Part shown: positions 52,634 through 61,534 of the stretch, one piece after another
Numbering within the stretch: position 1 is the stretch's first letter
Layout of the letters: each line of letters opens with the position of its first letter
NCBI RefSeq assembly: GCF_000626635.1
Contig: NZ_CP007451.1
Location: 806,001-870,000 of the forward strand
Length of the DNA: 64,000 nucleotides
Source of the DNA: Draconibacterium orientale
GTDB lineage: Bacteria > Bacteroidota > Bacteroidia > Bacteroidales > Prolixibacteraceae
Direction: 5' to 3'
Notes under the pieces: generated by a model
Told to the model about the DNA's origin: nothing
The model's input: only the letters and a program-made list of their open reading frames with translations
Databases searched by the model: none
Program-made: the position numbers and the translations under genes

Positions 52634-54286
52634 ATGAAAAAAATATATAAATATATAATTAGCTTATCACTACTGGCTGGGTTATTTTCTTGTAGTAATG
52701 ATTTTCTGGAAATCGATCATTACGATATTCTCGAACCCTCTGCAATGTTTAGTAGTGAAGAAACGATACTTCAGGGATTAAACGGTGTTTACGATATGTT
52801 TTATCCTGAATGGCGCGATGCAACTGATGTTCAAAAAAGCTGGAACATTAAACCACAGCTTGCCTTCTCAAATTATCCGGCACTCGACTGTCAGGCATCC
52901 GGTTGGGATAATGAATTTACGCGCCACGAATGGCGGGCCGATAAAGATATGTTCTACGAAGGTTGGAAACAAGCCTACAAAGCTATTGACCGTGCAAACC
53001 GTTTTCTTTCAAATTTAGAAACTACAGACCCTTCTGTTTTTGAGGATGGGCAAAACACTAAAAGTATAATAGAGGCTGAATGTAAAGCAATCAGGGCTTT
53101 CTTTTACTCGTGGTTGGCGCAAAATTTTGGCCGTATCCCAATGTTAGTGCCGGGCGAAACGTATTCAACTTCTCCGAGCAAACCTCGTGCAGAAAGTACA
53201 GAAGGAACCTGGGCATTAATTATTGAAGATTTCGATTTTGCGGCGAAAACATTAGACTGGCAACCTTGGAATGATCAATACGGAAGAATTACCAGAGGAA
53301 TGGCAAAAGCCTATCTCGCACAAGCGTATATGTATGTTGATCGTTTTGATGACGCCAAAACCGAGTTAAAAGATATTATCGACAGCGACGTATATGCACT
53401 AAATCCTAGTTTCGGACAAATTCATATGGAAGATAATTTTTGGGATTCTGAAAGTGTTTGGGAGGTTTCTTATCCTCATTTCGGGAACCTGAACTGGGGG
53501 GCAGATGGCCAAACTGACGCCTTATGGTGGCCAACCTATTTAACAGCAAGTCCTGAATATGGTGGCTGGGGATCACTTTATGTTTCTCACGAGTTTTGTA
53601 AATCTTTTGAAGACGGAGATAAAAGATTAAAATATTCAGTTGTTCAGAAGGGGGAAATCCACCCATTTACCGGACAAACAATTGGAGCCAGTGCAGGATT
53701 TGAAGGTGATTTTGTCTCTTCAGAGCGAATGCCAAATAATTTTAGTATTAAACTTTGGAAAAGGAAACCGGGTAGCGATGGTATTGTTATGAATCCGATT
53801 TCAGCAAAATGGATGCGCTATTCGGCTGTGCTGTTAAATTATGCTGAATGTTGTTTTGAAACAGGTGAAGCCTCAACAGGATGGTCTTACATTAACCAGA
53901 TTCGTAACCGCGCATGGGGAAATCTCGAAGTTGAGCTAAGCCAGGGAGATTACCCGATTGAATATAATACTGATGTAGTTGATGTACCCGAAGCAGAAAG
54001 TTATTATCAATCATACAAAACTCAAAAAGGATATACCTCGGATGTTTGGAAAGTAGCAATAACAATCGAGCGCCGACATGAATTCTTAGCTGAATATTCG
54101 TTCTGGTACGACTTGTGCCGGACAAACATGGCCGAAGAATTTTTGAATAATGAATATCCGAAAAATGAAGGTTATACTCAACGGAGTTTCGATTTTAATC
54201 CAAACCGTATGCTCTACCCTATTCCTACCGATGAAATCATTAAAAATGACGAAATCAGCCAGGAAGATCAAAATCCTGGTTACTAA
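52634..54286 (+). CDS. SusD/RagB family glycan-binding lipoprotein (pair 3)
   Basis: A SusD-like surface lipoprotein of 550 residues. I start it at the ATG at 52634, where MKKIYKYIISLSLLAGLFSC is a lipoprotein signal (Cys20 followed by SND). An ATG 93 bp upstream (52541) would add a segment without signal properties. Hallmarks are EAECKAIRAFFYSWLAQNFG, GMAKAYLAQAYMYVDRFDDA, LNYAECCFETGEASTGWSYI and AITIERRHEFLAEYSFWYDL, ending in NPGY. Aromatic-rich loops (GGWGSLYVSHEF) probably bind sugar. It is separated from the GH9 gene by a perfect 18-bp stem-loop. Confidence 0.94.
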   Translation: MKKIYKYIISLSLLAGLFSCSNDFLEIDHYDILEPSAMFSSEETILQGLNGVYDMFYPEWRDATDVQKSWNIKPQLAFSNYPALDCQASGWDNEFTRHEWRADKDMFYEGWKQAYKAIDRANRFLSNLETTDPSVFEDGQNTKSIIEAECKAIRAFFYSWLAQNFGRIPMLVPGETYSTSPSKPRAESTEGTWALIIEDFDFAAKTLDWQPWNDQYGRITRGMAKAYLAQAYMYVDRFDDAKTELKDIIDSDVYALNPSFGQIHMEDNFWDSESVWEVSYPHFGNLNWGADGQTDALWWPTYLTASPEYGGWGSLYVSHEFCKSFEDGDKRLKYSVVQKGEIHPFTGQTIGASAGFEGDFVSSERMPNNFSIKLWKRKPGSDGIVMNPISAKWMRYSAVLLNYAECCFETGEASTGWSYINQIRNRAWGNLEVELSQGDYPIEYNTDVVDVPEAESYYQSYKTQKGYTSDVWKVAITIERRHEFLAEYSFWYDLCRTNMAEEFLNNEYPKNEGYTQRSFDFNPNRMLYPIPTDEIIKNDEISQEDQNPGY

Positions 54287-54308
54287 ATGAATAATGCGAT
54301 GAAATAAT

Positions 54309-54348
54309 AAAACTATCTTAAAGAGAAAATTCTCTTTAAGATAGTTTT
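54309..54348 (+). terminator. Perfect 18-bp stem-loop between susD-3 and the GH9 gene
   Basis: AAAACTATCTTAAAGAGA (54309-54326) and its exact complement (54331-54348) flank loop AAAT. The stem ends in four T, then AAATAATT. It may be a partial terminator or a 3' stabiliser that keeps susCD mRNA in excess over downstream enzyme mRNA. Confidence 0.65.
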
Positions 54349-54363
54349 AAATAATTATAAAAA

Positions 54364-56883
54364 ATGAATATGAACAAACTATTCTTTATATTATACCTGT
54401 TTAGTTTACTATGTGTAAATAATCTTAGAGCACAGGAATTTAAATTAACGTCATCCGGTTATTTTCAAAATAACGGAGTTGATGTAATGGCTTTCGATGA
54501 CATCTATCCTGAAGGACACCAGGGAGGTGTCTCTTTAATTATGCACGGAAACCGTGTGGCAACAAACGGTGATATTCGATTGGAGCCCACCCCTGGACAG
54601 TGGCAACCTGTTCCGAAACAAAGAGACCGGAAGCTTGACCCGACGACGAATACAATTACCGCGTCGTTAAGTTACCCTGATTCTTCACGGCACGTTACGG
54701 GCTTCAATCCGATCATCTATCCTGACCTGGTATTTAATTATAAAGTTAATGTAGTTGGAAAAGGTGGTTCGGTTATCGTAACTGTTGACTTAGACCGGCC
54801 AATCCCTCAGGAATATATTGGTAAAGTAGGTTTTAACATGGAGCTTTTCCCCGGAACCTTGTTCGGGAAACCCTGGATTATGGACGATATGACAGGGATT
54901 TTTCCGCAACAACCTAACGGGCCAACGCGTTACGAACCGTCTAATCATAAACATCAGGGCAATTTTAATCCTGATGGAGAAGCTTCTGTAGAACAGCTCG
55001 CCGGAAACGGATACAGCCCGATAATTGCAGATGATATCGTATCTGAACCTTATGCAGTTGGGCATAACTTTGTAGTTCGTCCTGATGATCCTTACAATAA
55101 ATTCACCATTGAAAGTAAAGGAACGGAGTTGAAACTCTATGACGGAAGAATGAATCACAACAATGGATGGTTCGTTGTCAGAAGTGAAATTTCTGCAGGT
55201 AAAACCAAAGAAGTTGTTAAGTGGGTGATTACACCAAATGTAGTAAACGACTGGCACTATAAACCTGTTGTACAAACTTCTCAAATTGGTTACCAAACCA
55301 ATCAACAGAAAGTTGCTATTATTGAACTCGACAAAAGAGAAATTAAACGTGAAACCCCTACCCTGGTGCAAATTACGGATTCAGGTGAAAAGGAAATATT
55401 GAAAGTTGCCGGAGAAGAATGGGGGCAATTTCTTCGCTACAATTACCTGAAATTTGATTTTTCTAAGATTAAAAAAGCCGGACTTTACCAGGTTCGTTAT
55501 GGGAATTCTGTTTCTTCGGTTTTTCGAATTGCCGACGACATTTATGACCGGGGTGTTTGGCAACCTGTATTAGAATATTTCTTACCGGTTCAAATGTGTC
55601 ACATGCGTGTAAACGAGAAATACCGGGTTTGGCATGACGAATGTCATTTGGACGATGCCCGCATGGCTCCGGTTAATTTTAACCACATTGACGGCTATGC
55701 ACAAGGACCTTCAACTCTTACAGATTATAGTCCGGGAGATGTTGTTCCGGGCTTAAACATCGGAGGCTGGCACGATGCGGGCGACTTTGATCTTCGTGTT
55801 GAATCTCAAGCCGGAGAGTCTTACATTTTAGCACTGGCATACGAAGCCTTTAATGTGAATTACGATGTTACATCCATTGATCAAAATAAACACCTTACTG
55901 AAATTCATCAACCCGATGGTAAAAACGACCTGTTACAACAAGTTGAAAACGGAGTACTTACTGTTGTTGGCGGATACCGTTCTCTGGGACGACTTTACCG
56001 CGGAATTATATGTAACGGCCTGCGCCAATATGTAATGTTGGGAGATGCTTCGGCCATGACCGATAATAAAATTGGAAATGTAGATGACCGTTGGGTATTT
56101 ACGGAAGACAACCCTCGCAGGGAATTAACAACGGCTGCCCAAATGGCTGCTGCTTCTCGTGTATTAAAAGGATTCAACGATACACTAAGCGCACAGGCTC
56201 TTGATTGTGCAAGAGCTTTGTTCGACGTTACCGAGATAAACGGACGTTCTAAGTCGGCCAAAGTTCATGCAGCTGCCGAACTTTACCTGACTACCAGTGA
56301 TGATAAATACAAAAATTATCTGCTTTCTGAAACTGAATTTATTACTCAGGCGATCAGCTCGGTTGGCTGGTATATTGGCCGTGCTGAAAAAAAGATCAAC
56401 GATGCAGACTTTACAAAAGCAGTGCGTGAGGCAATGATCACATTACGCGATCAGATTGAGGAACAAGGCACAGAAACGCCTTATGGTATTCCTTATCGTC
56501 CTCATATTTGGGGAGCCGGATGGAATATTCAAGCATTCGGTTTTAATCAATATTTCCTACATACCTCTTATCCCGACATCTTCAAATCAGAATACATTTA
56601 CAACGCACTGAATTTTATTTTAGGCTGTCATCCCGGTTCGAATACCTCTTCCTTTGCTTCAGGAGTTGGAGCCTGTTCTGCTACCGTTGGATATGGATTA
56701 AACCGTGCTGACTGGTCTTATATTCCGGGCGGAGTGGTTTCCGGAACGGCACTTATCCGACCCGATTTTCCTGAGTTACTGGAATTTCCATATTTATGGC
56801 AACAGGTAGAATATGTACTTGGAGGTGGCTCTTCGCATTATATGTTTTTGGTTTTGGCTGCTCAGCAATTACTTGATGAATAA
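54364..56883 (+). CDS. Glycoside hydrolase family 9 (endoglucanase-like), exported
   Basis: An 839-residue enzyme with signal peptide (1-23, ending RAQ). Residues about 25-295 form an extra N-terminal beta-rich domain not typical of simple GH9 enzymes. Residues about 300-392 look like the Ig-like CelD_N domain (VVQTSQIGYQTNQQKVAIIE, GLYQVRYGNSVSSVFRIADD). The GH9 catalytic (alpha/alpha)6 domain follows, with nucleophilic-water base Asp471/Asp474 in NIGGWHDAGDFD and the proton donor Glu816 in QVEYVLGGGSSHYMF. The usual GxNPxxxSYVTG loop is GCHPGSNTSSFASGVG. GH9 inverts beta-1,4-glucan linkages; with SusC/D-3, beta-glucan or glucomannan is likely. It is first in a three-gene enzyme set. Confidence 0.88.
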   Translation: MNMNKLFFILYLFSLLCVNNLRAQEFKLTSSGYFQNNGVDVMAFDDIYPEGHQGGVSLIMHGNRVATNGDIRLEPTPGQWQPVPKQRDRKLDPTTNTITASLSYPDSSRHVTGFNPIIYPDLVFNYKVNVVGKGGSVIVTVDLDRPIPQEYIGKVGFNMELFPGTLFGKPWIMDDMTGIFPQQPNGPTRYEPSNHKHQGNFNPDGEASVEQLAGNGYSPIIADDIVSEPYAVGHNFVVRPDDPYNKFTIESKGTELKLYDGRMNHNNGWFVVRSEISAGKTKEVVKWVITPNVVNDWHYKPVVQTSQIGYQTNQQKVAIIELDKREIKRETPTLVQITDSGEKEILKVAGEEWGQFLRYNYLKFDFSKIKKAGLYQVRYGNSVSSVFRIADDIYDRGVWQPVLEYFLPVQMCHMRVNEKYRVWHDECHLDDARMAPVNFNHIDGYAQGPSTLTDYSPGDVVPGLNIGGWHDAGDFDLRVESQAGESYILALAYEAFNVNYDVTSIDQNKHLTEIHQPDGKNDLLQQVENGVLTVVGGYRSLGRLYRGIICNGLRQYVMLGDASAMTDNKIGNVDDRWVFTEDNPRRELTTAAQMAAASRVLKGFNDTLSAQALDCARALFDVTEINGRSKSAKVHAAAELYLTTSDDKYKNYLLSETEFITQAISSVGWYIGRAEKKINDADFTKAVREAMITLRDQIEEQGTETPYGIPYRPHIWGAGWNIQAFGFNQYFLHTSYPDIFKSEYIYNALNFILGCHPGSNTSSFASGVGACSATVGYGLNRADWSYIPGGVVSGTALIRPDFPELLEFPYLWQQVEYVLGGGSSHYMFLVLAAQQLLDE

Positions 56884-56892
56884 AAAGCAGCA

Positions 56893-58149
56893 ATGAAAAA
56901 AGTATTAATCATATTCATAAGTTTTACTGTGCAGATGTTTTCGTTAGCATCTGCACAGGTTGCTACCAATGAAAAGATATCCGTTTTGGTCAATGAATCG
57001 GTACAGGATCTAAAAAACAACACACTACCTTTCTGGGAAAAGAATACACCAGACCCCCAGGGAGGTTTTTATGGTAGGGTTTCAAACGATGGCACAGCCT
57101 TGCAAAATGCTCCGAAAGGAGGAGTTCTGAATGCCCGTATATTATGGACATTCTCGAAAGCTTATCAGCTGTTTGGGAATGAAAATTACAAGGAATTAGC
57201 AGACAGAGCGCAAAGCTATTTTCTGATGTATTTTATTGATCAGGAATACGGGGGGACTTATTGGACGATAAATGCTGATGGTACCCCACTAAACGCAGAA
57301 AAACAAACCTATGCAATTGCCTATGCCATCTATGGACTAGCAGAACACTATCGGGCAATTGGTAACAAGGAAAGCTTAAAACAGGCAATCGAACTATACC
57401 GTACTCTGGAGAAAAGGGCTTTTGATCCTCTTAACGGCGGCTATATAGAATCTTTTTCTCGTAATTGGGAAACTCCCGAGCGTTTTGGTTATGATGGCTC
57501 TGGCATTGCAGCCAAAACCATGAATACACATTTACATGTTCTGGAAGCGTATACACTACTATACAAAGTATGGCCCGATAAGGAATTGAAAAAGCAATTA
57601 ACCGGACTTATCAATTTGTTTTATGAAAAGATAATAGACCAAAAAACAGGACATCAAAAGCTTTTCCTTACTATGGAATGGGAAAACCTGGAACACATTG
57701 ATTCGTACGGTCATGATATGGAACTTTCCTGGTTGCTTTTTGAATCTGCCGAAGCAATTAAAGATAAAACACTCATCCGCCGAACAGAAAAAATGGCTCT
57801 TAAGTTGGTAGATATTCAAATGAAAGAAGGCTGGAATCCGGATGGTTCATTACTTTATGAGAGAAATAACGGACAAATTCATGGAGGCTTGGAATGGTGG
57901 CCACAAGCCGAATCAGTTGTAGCTTTTTATAACGCCTGGCAAATTAGTGGAGATGAAAAATACCTCGATGCAGCGATAAAAACCTGGAGCTGGATAAAAA
58001 ACAACTTAGTTGACACCAAATATGGAGGTTGGTACGGAGGTGTAGGCCCAGATGGCAAACCGAATTTAGTCCGACCAAAAGTTAGTTTATGGAAGTGTCC
58101 GTATCACAACAGCCGGATGGCCTTTGAACTGTTTCAAAGAACTCAATAA
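56893..58149 (+). CDS. Exported AGE-family epimerase, cellobiose 2-epimerase-like
   Basis: A 418-residue (alpha/alpha)6-barrel epimerase with a signal peptide (1-21, FSLASAQ). Motifs match cellobiose 2-epimerases: NARILWTFSKAYQLFG, YAIYGLAEHYRAIG, MNTHLHVLEAYTLLYKVWPD, YGHDMELSWLLFESAE, GLEWWPQAESVVAF and LWKCPYHNSRMAFELFQR. The conserved catalytic histidines are His215, His274 and His405. The enzyme converts the reducing-end glucose of beta-1,4-linked disaccharides to mannose. Known cellobiose 2-epimerases are mostly cytoplasmic, so export is notable. It starts 10 bp after the GH9 stop codon, implying joint expression and use of GH9 products. Confidence 0.87.
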   Translation: MKKVLIIFISFTVQMFSLASAQVATNEKISVLVNESVQDLKNNTLPFWEKNTPDPQGGFYGRVSNDGTALQNAPKGGVLNARILWTFSKAYQLFGNENYKELADRAQSYFLMYFIDQEYGGTYWTINADGTPLNAEKQTYAIAYAIYGLAEHYRAIGNKESLKQAIELYRTLEKRAFDPLNGGYIESFSRNWETPERFGYDGSGIAAKTMNTHLHVLEAYTLLYKVWPDKELKKQLTGLINLFYEKIIDQKTGHQKLFLTMEWENLEHIDSYGHDMELSWLLFESAEAIKDKTLIRRTEKMALKLVDIQMKEGWNPDGSLLYERNNGQIHGGLEWWPQAESVVAFYNAWQISGDEKYLDAAIKTWSWIKNNLVDTKYGGWYGGVGPDGKPNLVRPKVSLWKCPYHNSRMAFELFQRTQ

Positions 58150-58188
58150 TTTTCAATAAACTTATTATAAACCAATAAAAACCTAATT

Positions 58189-60063
58189 ATGAAACAAATT
58201 TTCACTCTGATCATTTTGATCGGAATTACGCTTCTCTCGCAAGCGGGGAATTACAAAAGTTATAAAGTATCAGTTTATGTTCGGGCCTACGAGGTGGAAA
58301 AAATGAAAGACCTAAACTGGCTCGACTCCACCTGGACTATCATTTCTGATCAGGCAAAAATTGACAAGATTTACCTGGAAACACACCGCGACCTGTTAAT
58401 CGTTCCGGACGAAACACTGGAACAGGCAAAAAAATATTTTTTGGACAAAGGTCTTGAAGTTGGAGGTGGAATTACTTATACAATTGATGAATCAAACAGT
58501 TTTGAAACCTTTTGCTATTCAAATCCTGAACATCGGGATATTGTACAACAAATTGCAGAACATACAGCCCGGCATTTTGATGATTTTATTCTTGACGATT
58601 TCTTTTTTACCAGCTGCAAATCGGATATTGAAATTGAAGCCAAAGGCGATATGAGCTGGACAGAATACCGCACAAAGCTAATGACCGAAGCAGGAATGGA
58701 CCTGGTTATTAAACCTGCAAAAAAAATCAATCCAGATGTAAAAATCATTATCAAATACCCTAACTGGTATGATCATTTCCAGGGATTGGGTTTCGACCTG
58801 AGTAACGGACCGACAATGTTTGACGGCGTATGGACAGGCACCGAAACACGTGATCCCTCTTCGGCACAACACTTGCAAAATTATTTAAGTTATAACATCA
58901 TTCGCTATTTCAACAACCTACGCCCAGGTTTTAACTTTGGAGGCTGGGTAGATTCTGGTGGTTCAGGCATGGGGATGGACCGCTATGCCGAGCAACTCTG
59001 GCTAACTATGTTTGCCAAAGCACCCGAAGTTATTTTGTTTGCCTACCACCAATTGCTCGGAACAGAATTACATACAGAAATACACCGAACTCCCTGGCAG
59101 GGAATGGGAACCAGCTTCAATTATGATGAAATGATGAAACCTGTTCAAACGCCAAATGGAAAAACCATCACCCCATCAACTATTGCGCGGGTTGCCGGTG
59201 TAGCTTTGCAACAAGTTGATGATGTTGTAAGCAAATTAGGAAATCCTGTTGGCATCAAATCATATAAACCGTTCCATTCGCTGGGCGACGATTTCTTGCA
59301 AAACTATCTTGGTATGATAGGACTTCCGATGGATATGTACTCAGATTTCCCAACCGACCAGCAGGTTGTTTTACTTACCGAACAAGCCAAATACGATCCG
59401 GACATTGTAAATAAAATGAAAAAACAACTCCATAAAGGAGGTGATGTAGTTATTACAAGTGCTTTGTTAAAAGCTATTCAGGAAGATATTGCTGACATTG
59501 CTGAATTACGTGCTTCGGATTTAAAAGCCCTTGTGAATGATTTTGGATATGCAGGAGAAATTTATAAAGATATTCTTATCACCCAAGTTAAGTATCAGAC
59601 TAACGATGCCTGGGAAATAGTAAGTGCCGGCAGACCGTTAAAAGGAGGAGTAAGTGGTTACCCAATGTTACTCAGGGCGAAGTATTCCAAAGGTAACCTT
59701 TATGTACTAACAATTCCCGACGACTTTGGCAACCTGTATGATCTTCCTGCAGGCGTGCTAAATACCTTCAGACAAGTTTTAAGCAAAGATTTAGGTATGT
59801 ATATTGAAGGACCATCGAAAGTTGGATTGTTTTTGTACGATAACAGTACTTTTATTGTAGAGTCATTTCGCGATGAACCGGTAACAATACAATTAGTGAG
59901 CTATGAAGATCTTTCTGAGATTAAAGATTTGGTCAGCGGGATTAAACTTGAAAAAATACAGGAGGACAATTCCGTACAAAACCGATGGAGAAATCCCCGG
60001 GAGACCTATAAATTTCGTATTACACTGATGCCCCATTCGTACAAAGTATTTAGAAAATATTAA
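58189..60063 (+). CDS. Exported putative TIM-barrel protein of unknown family (candidate glycosidase)
   Basis: A 624-residue protein with a signal peptide (1-19, ending LLSQAG). I do not recognise a named family. Residues 20 to about 300 show a succession of hydrophobic strands each ending in polar residues: KIYLETHRDL (60-69), GGGITYT (92-98), FILDDFFFTSC (133-143), VKIIIKYPNWYD (184-195), FDGVWTGTETRD (211-222), FNFGGWVDSGG (248-258) and EVILFAYHQLL (280-290). This fits a (beta/alpha)8 barrel. Asp136/Asp137 and Glu219 are candidate catalytic acids. Then follow a Rossmann-like segment (about 350-450) and a C-terminal beta domain. It closes the GH9/epimerase gene set and is followed by a terminator. 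Confidence 0.75.
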   Translation: MKQIFTLIILIGITLLSQAGNYKSYKVSVYVRAYEVEKMKDLNWLDSTWTIISDQAKIDKIYLETHRDLLIVPDETLEQAKKYFLDKGLEVGGGITYTIDESNSFETFCYSNPEHRDIVQQIAEHTARHFDDFILDDFFFTSCKSDIEIEAKGDMSWTEYRTKLMTEAGMDLVIKPAKKINPDVKIIIKYPNWYDHFQGLGFDLSNGPTMFDGVWTGTETRDPSSAQHLQNYLSYNIIRYFNNLRPGFNFGGWVDSGGSGMGMDRYAEQLWLTMFAKAPEVILFAYHQLLGTELHTEIHRTPWQGMGTSFNYDEMMKPVQTPNGKTITPSTIARVAGVALQQVDDVVSKLGNPVGIKSYKPFHSLGDDFLQNYLGMIGLPMDMYSDFPTDQQVVLLTEQAKYDPDIVNKMKKQLHKGGDVVITSALLKAIQEDIADIAELRASDLKALVNDFGYAGEIYKDILITQVKYQTNDAWEIVSAGRPLKGGVSGYPMLLRAKYSKGNLYVLTIPDDFGNLYDLPAGVLNTFRQVLSKDLGMYIEGPSKVGLFLYDNSTFIVESFRDEPVTIQLVSYEDLSEIKDLVSGIKLEKIQEDNSVQNRWRNPRETYKFRITLMPHSYKVFRKY

Positions 60064-60075
60064 ATGCTGAGATTT

Positions 60076-60120
60076 GATGTTTGGCAGAAAAGTTCGCTGT
60101 CAAACATCACCTTGGTTTTT
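60076..60120 (+). terminator. Intrinsic terminator of PUL 3
   Basis: GATGTTTGGCAG (60076-60087) and CTGTCAAACATC (60097-60108) form a 12-bp stem with one G-U pair, followed seven bases later by a T-rich tract (60116-60120 and beyond). It lies 13 bp past the stop of the last PUL gene and before the convergent relaxase gene. Confidence 0.7.
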
Positions 60121-60229
60121 ATTCCATATGATGAACAGCTTTTATCGTGTATGATGATTACTCATGAACTTGTAGATTTAGCATCCCTCACAGAGAAGGT
60201 GCTGATCGCCTTTTTTGGTATCTCAATTA

Positions 60230-61132
60230 TTAACGACTCATTCCCCTACCTCTGTTTTTCACTTTATATTTCATAGTTGGTTCCTTTTTTCGTCTGTTAC
60301 TTCGCTCAATTAATCGATTTACATCCCTCGCCCATTGCGCCAAATGAAACTCGTTGATCATGGGAGAAGCAACTTGCTGCTCCTGTTCAGCACTTTGAGA
60401 ATGATGAAATCGAGGTCTTTCTTCAAATTCCGAAAGCCTGATCGGGTAACGAATTGGATTTCCAATTTCATCAGTAACAAATACAACATGCCCCCTTTCC
60501 GATCTTCGCACCTCCACATTAAAAAGCTCCAGCGATTTATCGTAAAGCAGTTTTGATGATATGGATTCAATATGATTTAGCTGATAAAATAAACTCTCCA
60601 AGTTCTGTGTAAGGTTTCTGCTACTTGCAGAAAATTTCAGATTAGATTCTACCTGGTTCTGTTCTCTAGTTAAATCATACTTTTGTTCCAGGGATTTGAT
60701 AAAGCGTTGTGTTTTCTCCTTCTCATAATTGTCTTTAATCTTTTTTCCAGTCTGGCAATCAATCCGGGTAGAAACAATGTGAAAGTGCGTCCGGTCAATG
60801 TCTGAATGTTTGTAAACAAAATAAGGCTGATTTCCATAACCCATATGTTCCATCAGGTTTACAATTTCGGTGCGGATTCCCTTATCTCCCATTTTTACCA
60901 AATCCGTTACGGTTGGATTCACAGAAATATGCAAACCTTTCTTTTTCACCCGAGTGTTTCGCTCCTCAATCTCTTTCAGAATATTCAGCCGGTCGTGTTT
61001 TGTTCCGGCAAAAGGATTTATGGTTGTCGTATTGCCGCTTTTATAAAAGTGTGCCTTTTTCTGCTCTACTTTCTTTTCGTTGTAAAACAAAGCATTTTGA
61101 GTATTGCCCGATTGATGGATTACGATGACCAT
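60230..61132 (-). CDS. Relaxase/mobilization nuclease (MobB-like)
   Basis: A 300-residue HUH-type relaxase that would nick the element at oriT and pilot DNA transfer. The metal motif is KHSDIDRTHFHIVSTRID with His109, His116 and His118. The catalytic tyrosine is probably Tyr17 or nearby (NALFYNEKKV), and GLHISVNP (66-73) is a further conserved segment. The C-terminal half (162-300) is about 83 percent identical by eye to the truncated copy at 46100. It is shorter than many relaxases but shows no break. It follows the MobC-like gene by 9 bp, and a candidate oriT lies just upstream of that gene. No type IV secretion genes are visible, so the element is probably mobilizable rather than self-transmissible. 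Confidence 0.9.
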   Translation of the reverse strand: MVIVIHQSGNTQNALFYNEKKVEQKKAHFYKSGNTTTINPFAGTKHDRLNILKEIEERNTRVKKKGLHISVNPTVTDLVKMGDKGIRTEIVNLMEHMGYGNQPYFVYKHSDIDRTHFHIVSTRIDCQTGKKIKDNYEKEKTQRFIKSLEQKYDLTREQNQVESNLKFSASSRNLTQNLESLFYQLNHIESISSKLLYDKSLELFNVEVRRSERGHVVFVTDEIGNPIRYPIRLSEFEERPRFHHSQSAEQEQQVASPMINEFHLAQWARDVNRLIERSNRRKKEPTMKYKVKNRGRGMSR

Positions 61133-61141
61133 GGTAAATCG

Positions 61142-61510
61142 TTAGCGCAGGTGTTTTTGTAAAAAAGCCAGGCATTGCATCATCATTTGAAAAGCCTGTT
61201 TTAGTAGATGCCGGTCATTATCTCCAACATTGTATGTAGAAAATGAATTCATCTTTTTAGAAAGCTGGTTCAGGTTTACACCAATCCTATTCAATTCATA
61301 GTCCAGATTGTTCAACCGTTCTTTTGTCTCCGGATCAAAGTGTACTACTTTCATCGCTGATCTCCTAAACATGGCATAGCGTATATAATCACTCCGGCAG
61401 CCAAACTTCCCGGTACGCACCAAACTATCCAGTCGCTGCTTTTCCTCTTTGGTGAGAAGCAGCCGGATGATCTCGGTTCGTTTTTCGTTTTCCGGTAATT
61501 TTGGTCGCAT
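61142..61510 (-). CDS. MobC-like relaxosome accessory protein
   Basis: A 122-residue protein with an N-terminal ribbon-helix-helix-like DNA-binding region (RTEIIRLLLTKEEKQRLDSL, GCRSDYIRYAMFRRS) and a C-terminal MobC-type helix (LDYELNRIGVNLNQLSKKMN). Such proteins bind oriT and help the relaxase open the strands. It is first in the mobC-relaxase pair, with the inverted-repeat region at 61535-61638 directly upstream, as expected for an oriT-binding protein. Confidence 0.85.
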   Translation of the reverse strand: MRPKLPENEKRTEIIRLLLTKEEKQRLDSLVRTGKFGCRSDYIRYAMFRRSAMKVVHFDPETKERLNNLDYELNRIGVNLNQLSKKMNSFSTYNVGDNDRHLLKQAFQMMMQCLAFLQKHLR

Positions 61511-61534
61511 AGTTTACTCTCGTTTTGCTTTTTT

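Noticed and set aside
60064..60276. 70-codon plus-strand frame after the last PUL gene
   Set aside because: It contains the PUL terminator hairpin, overlaps the relaxase 3' end, and has no recognisable domain or signal.
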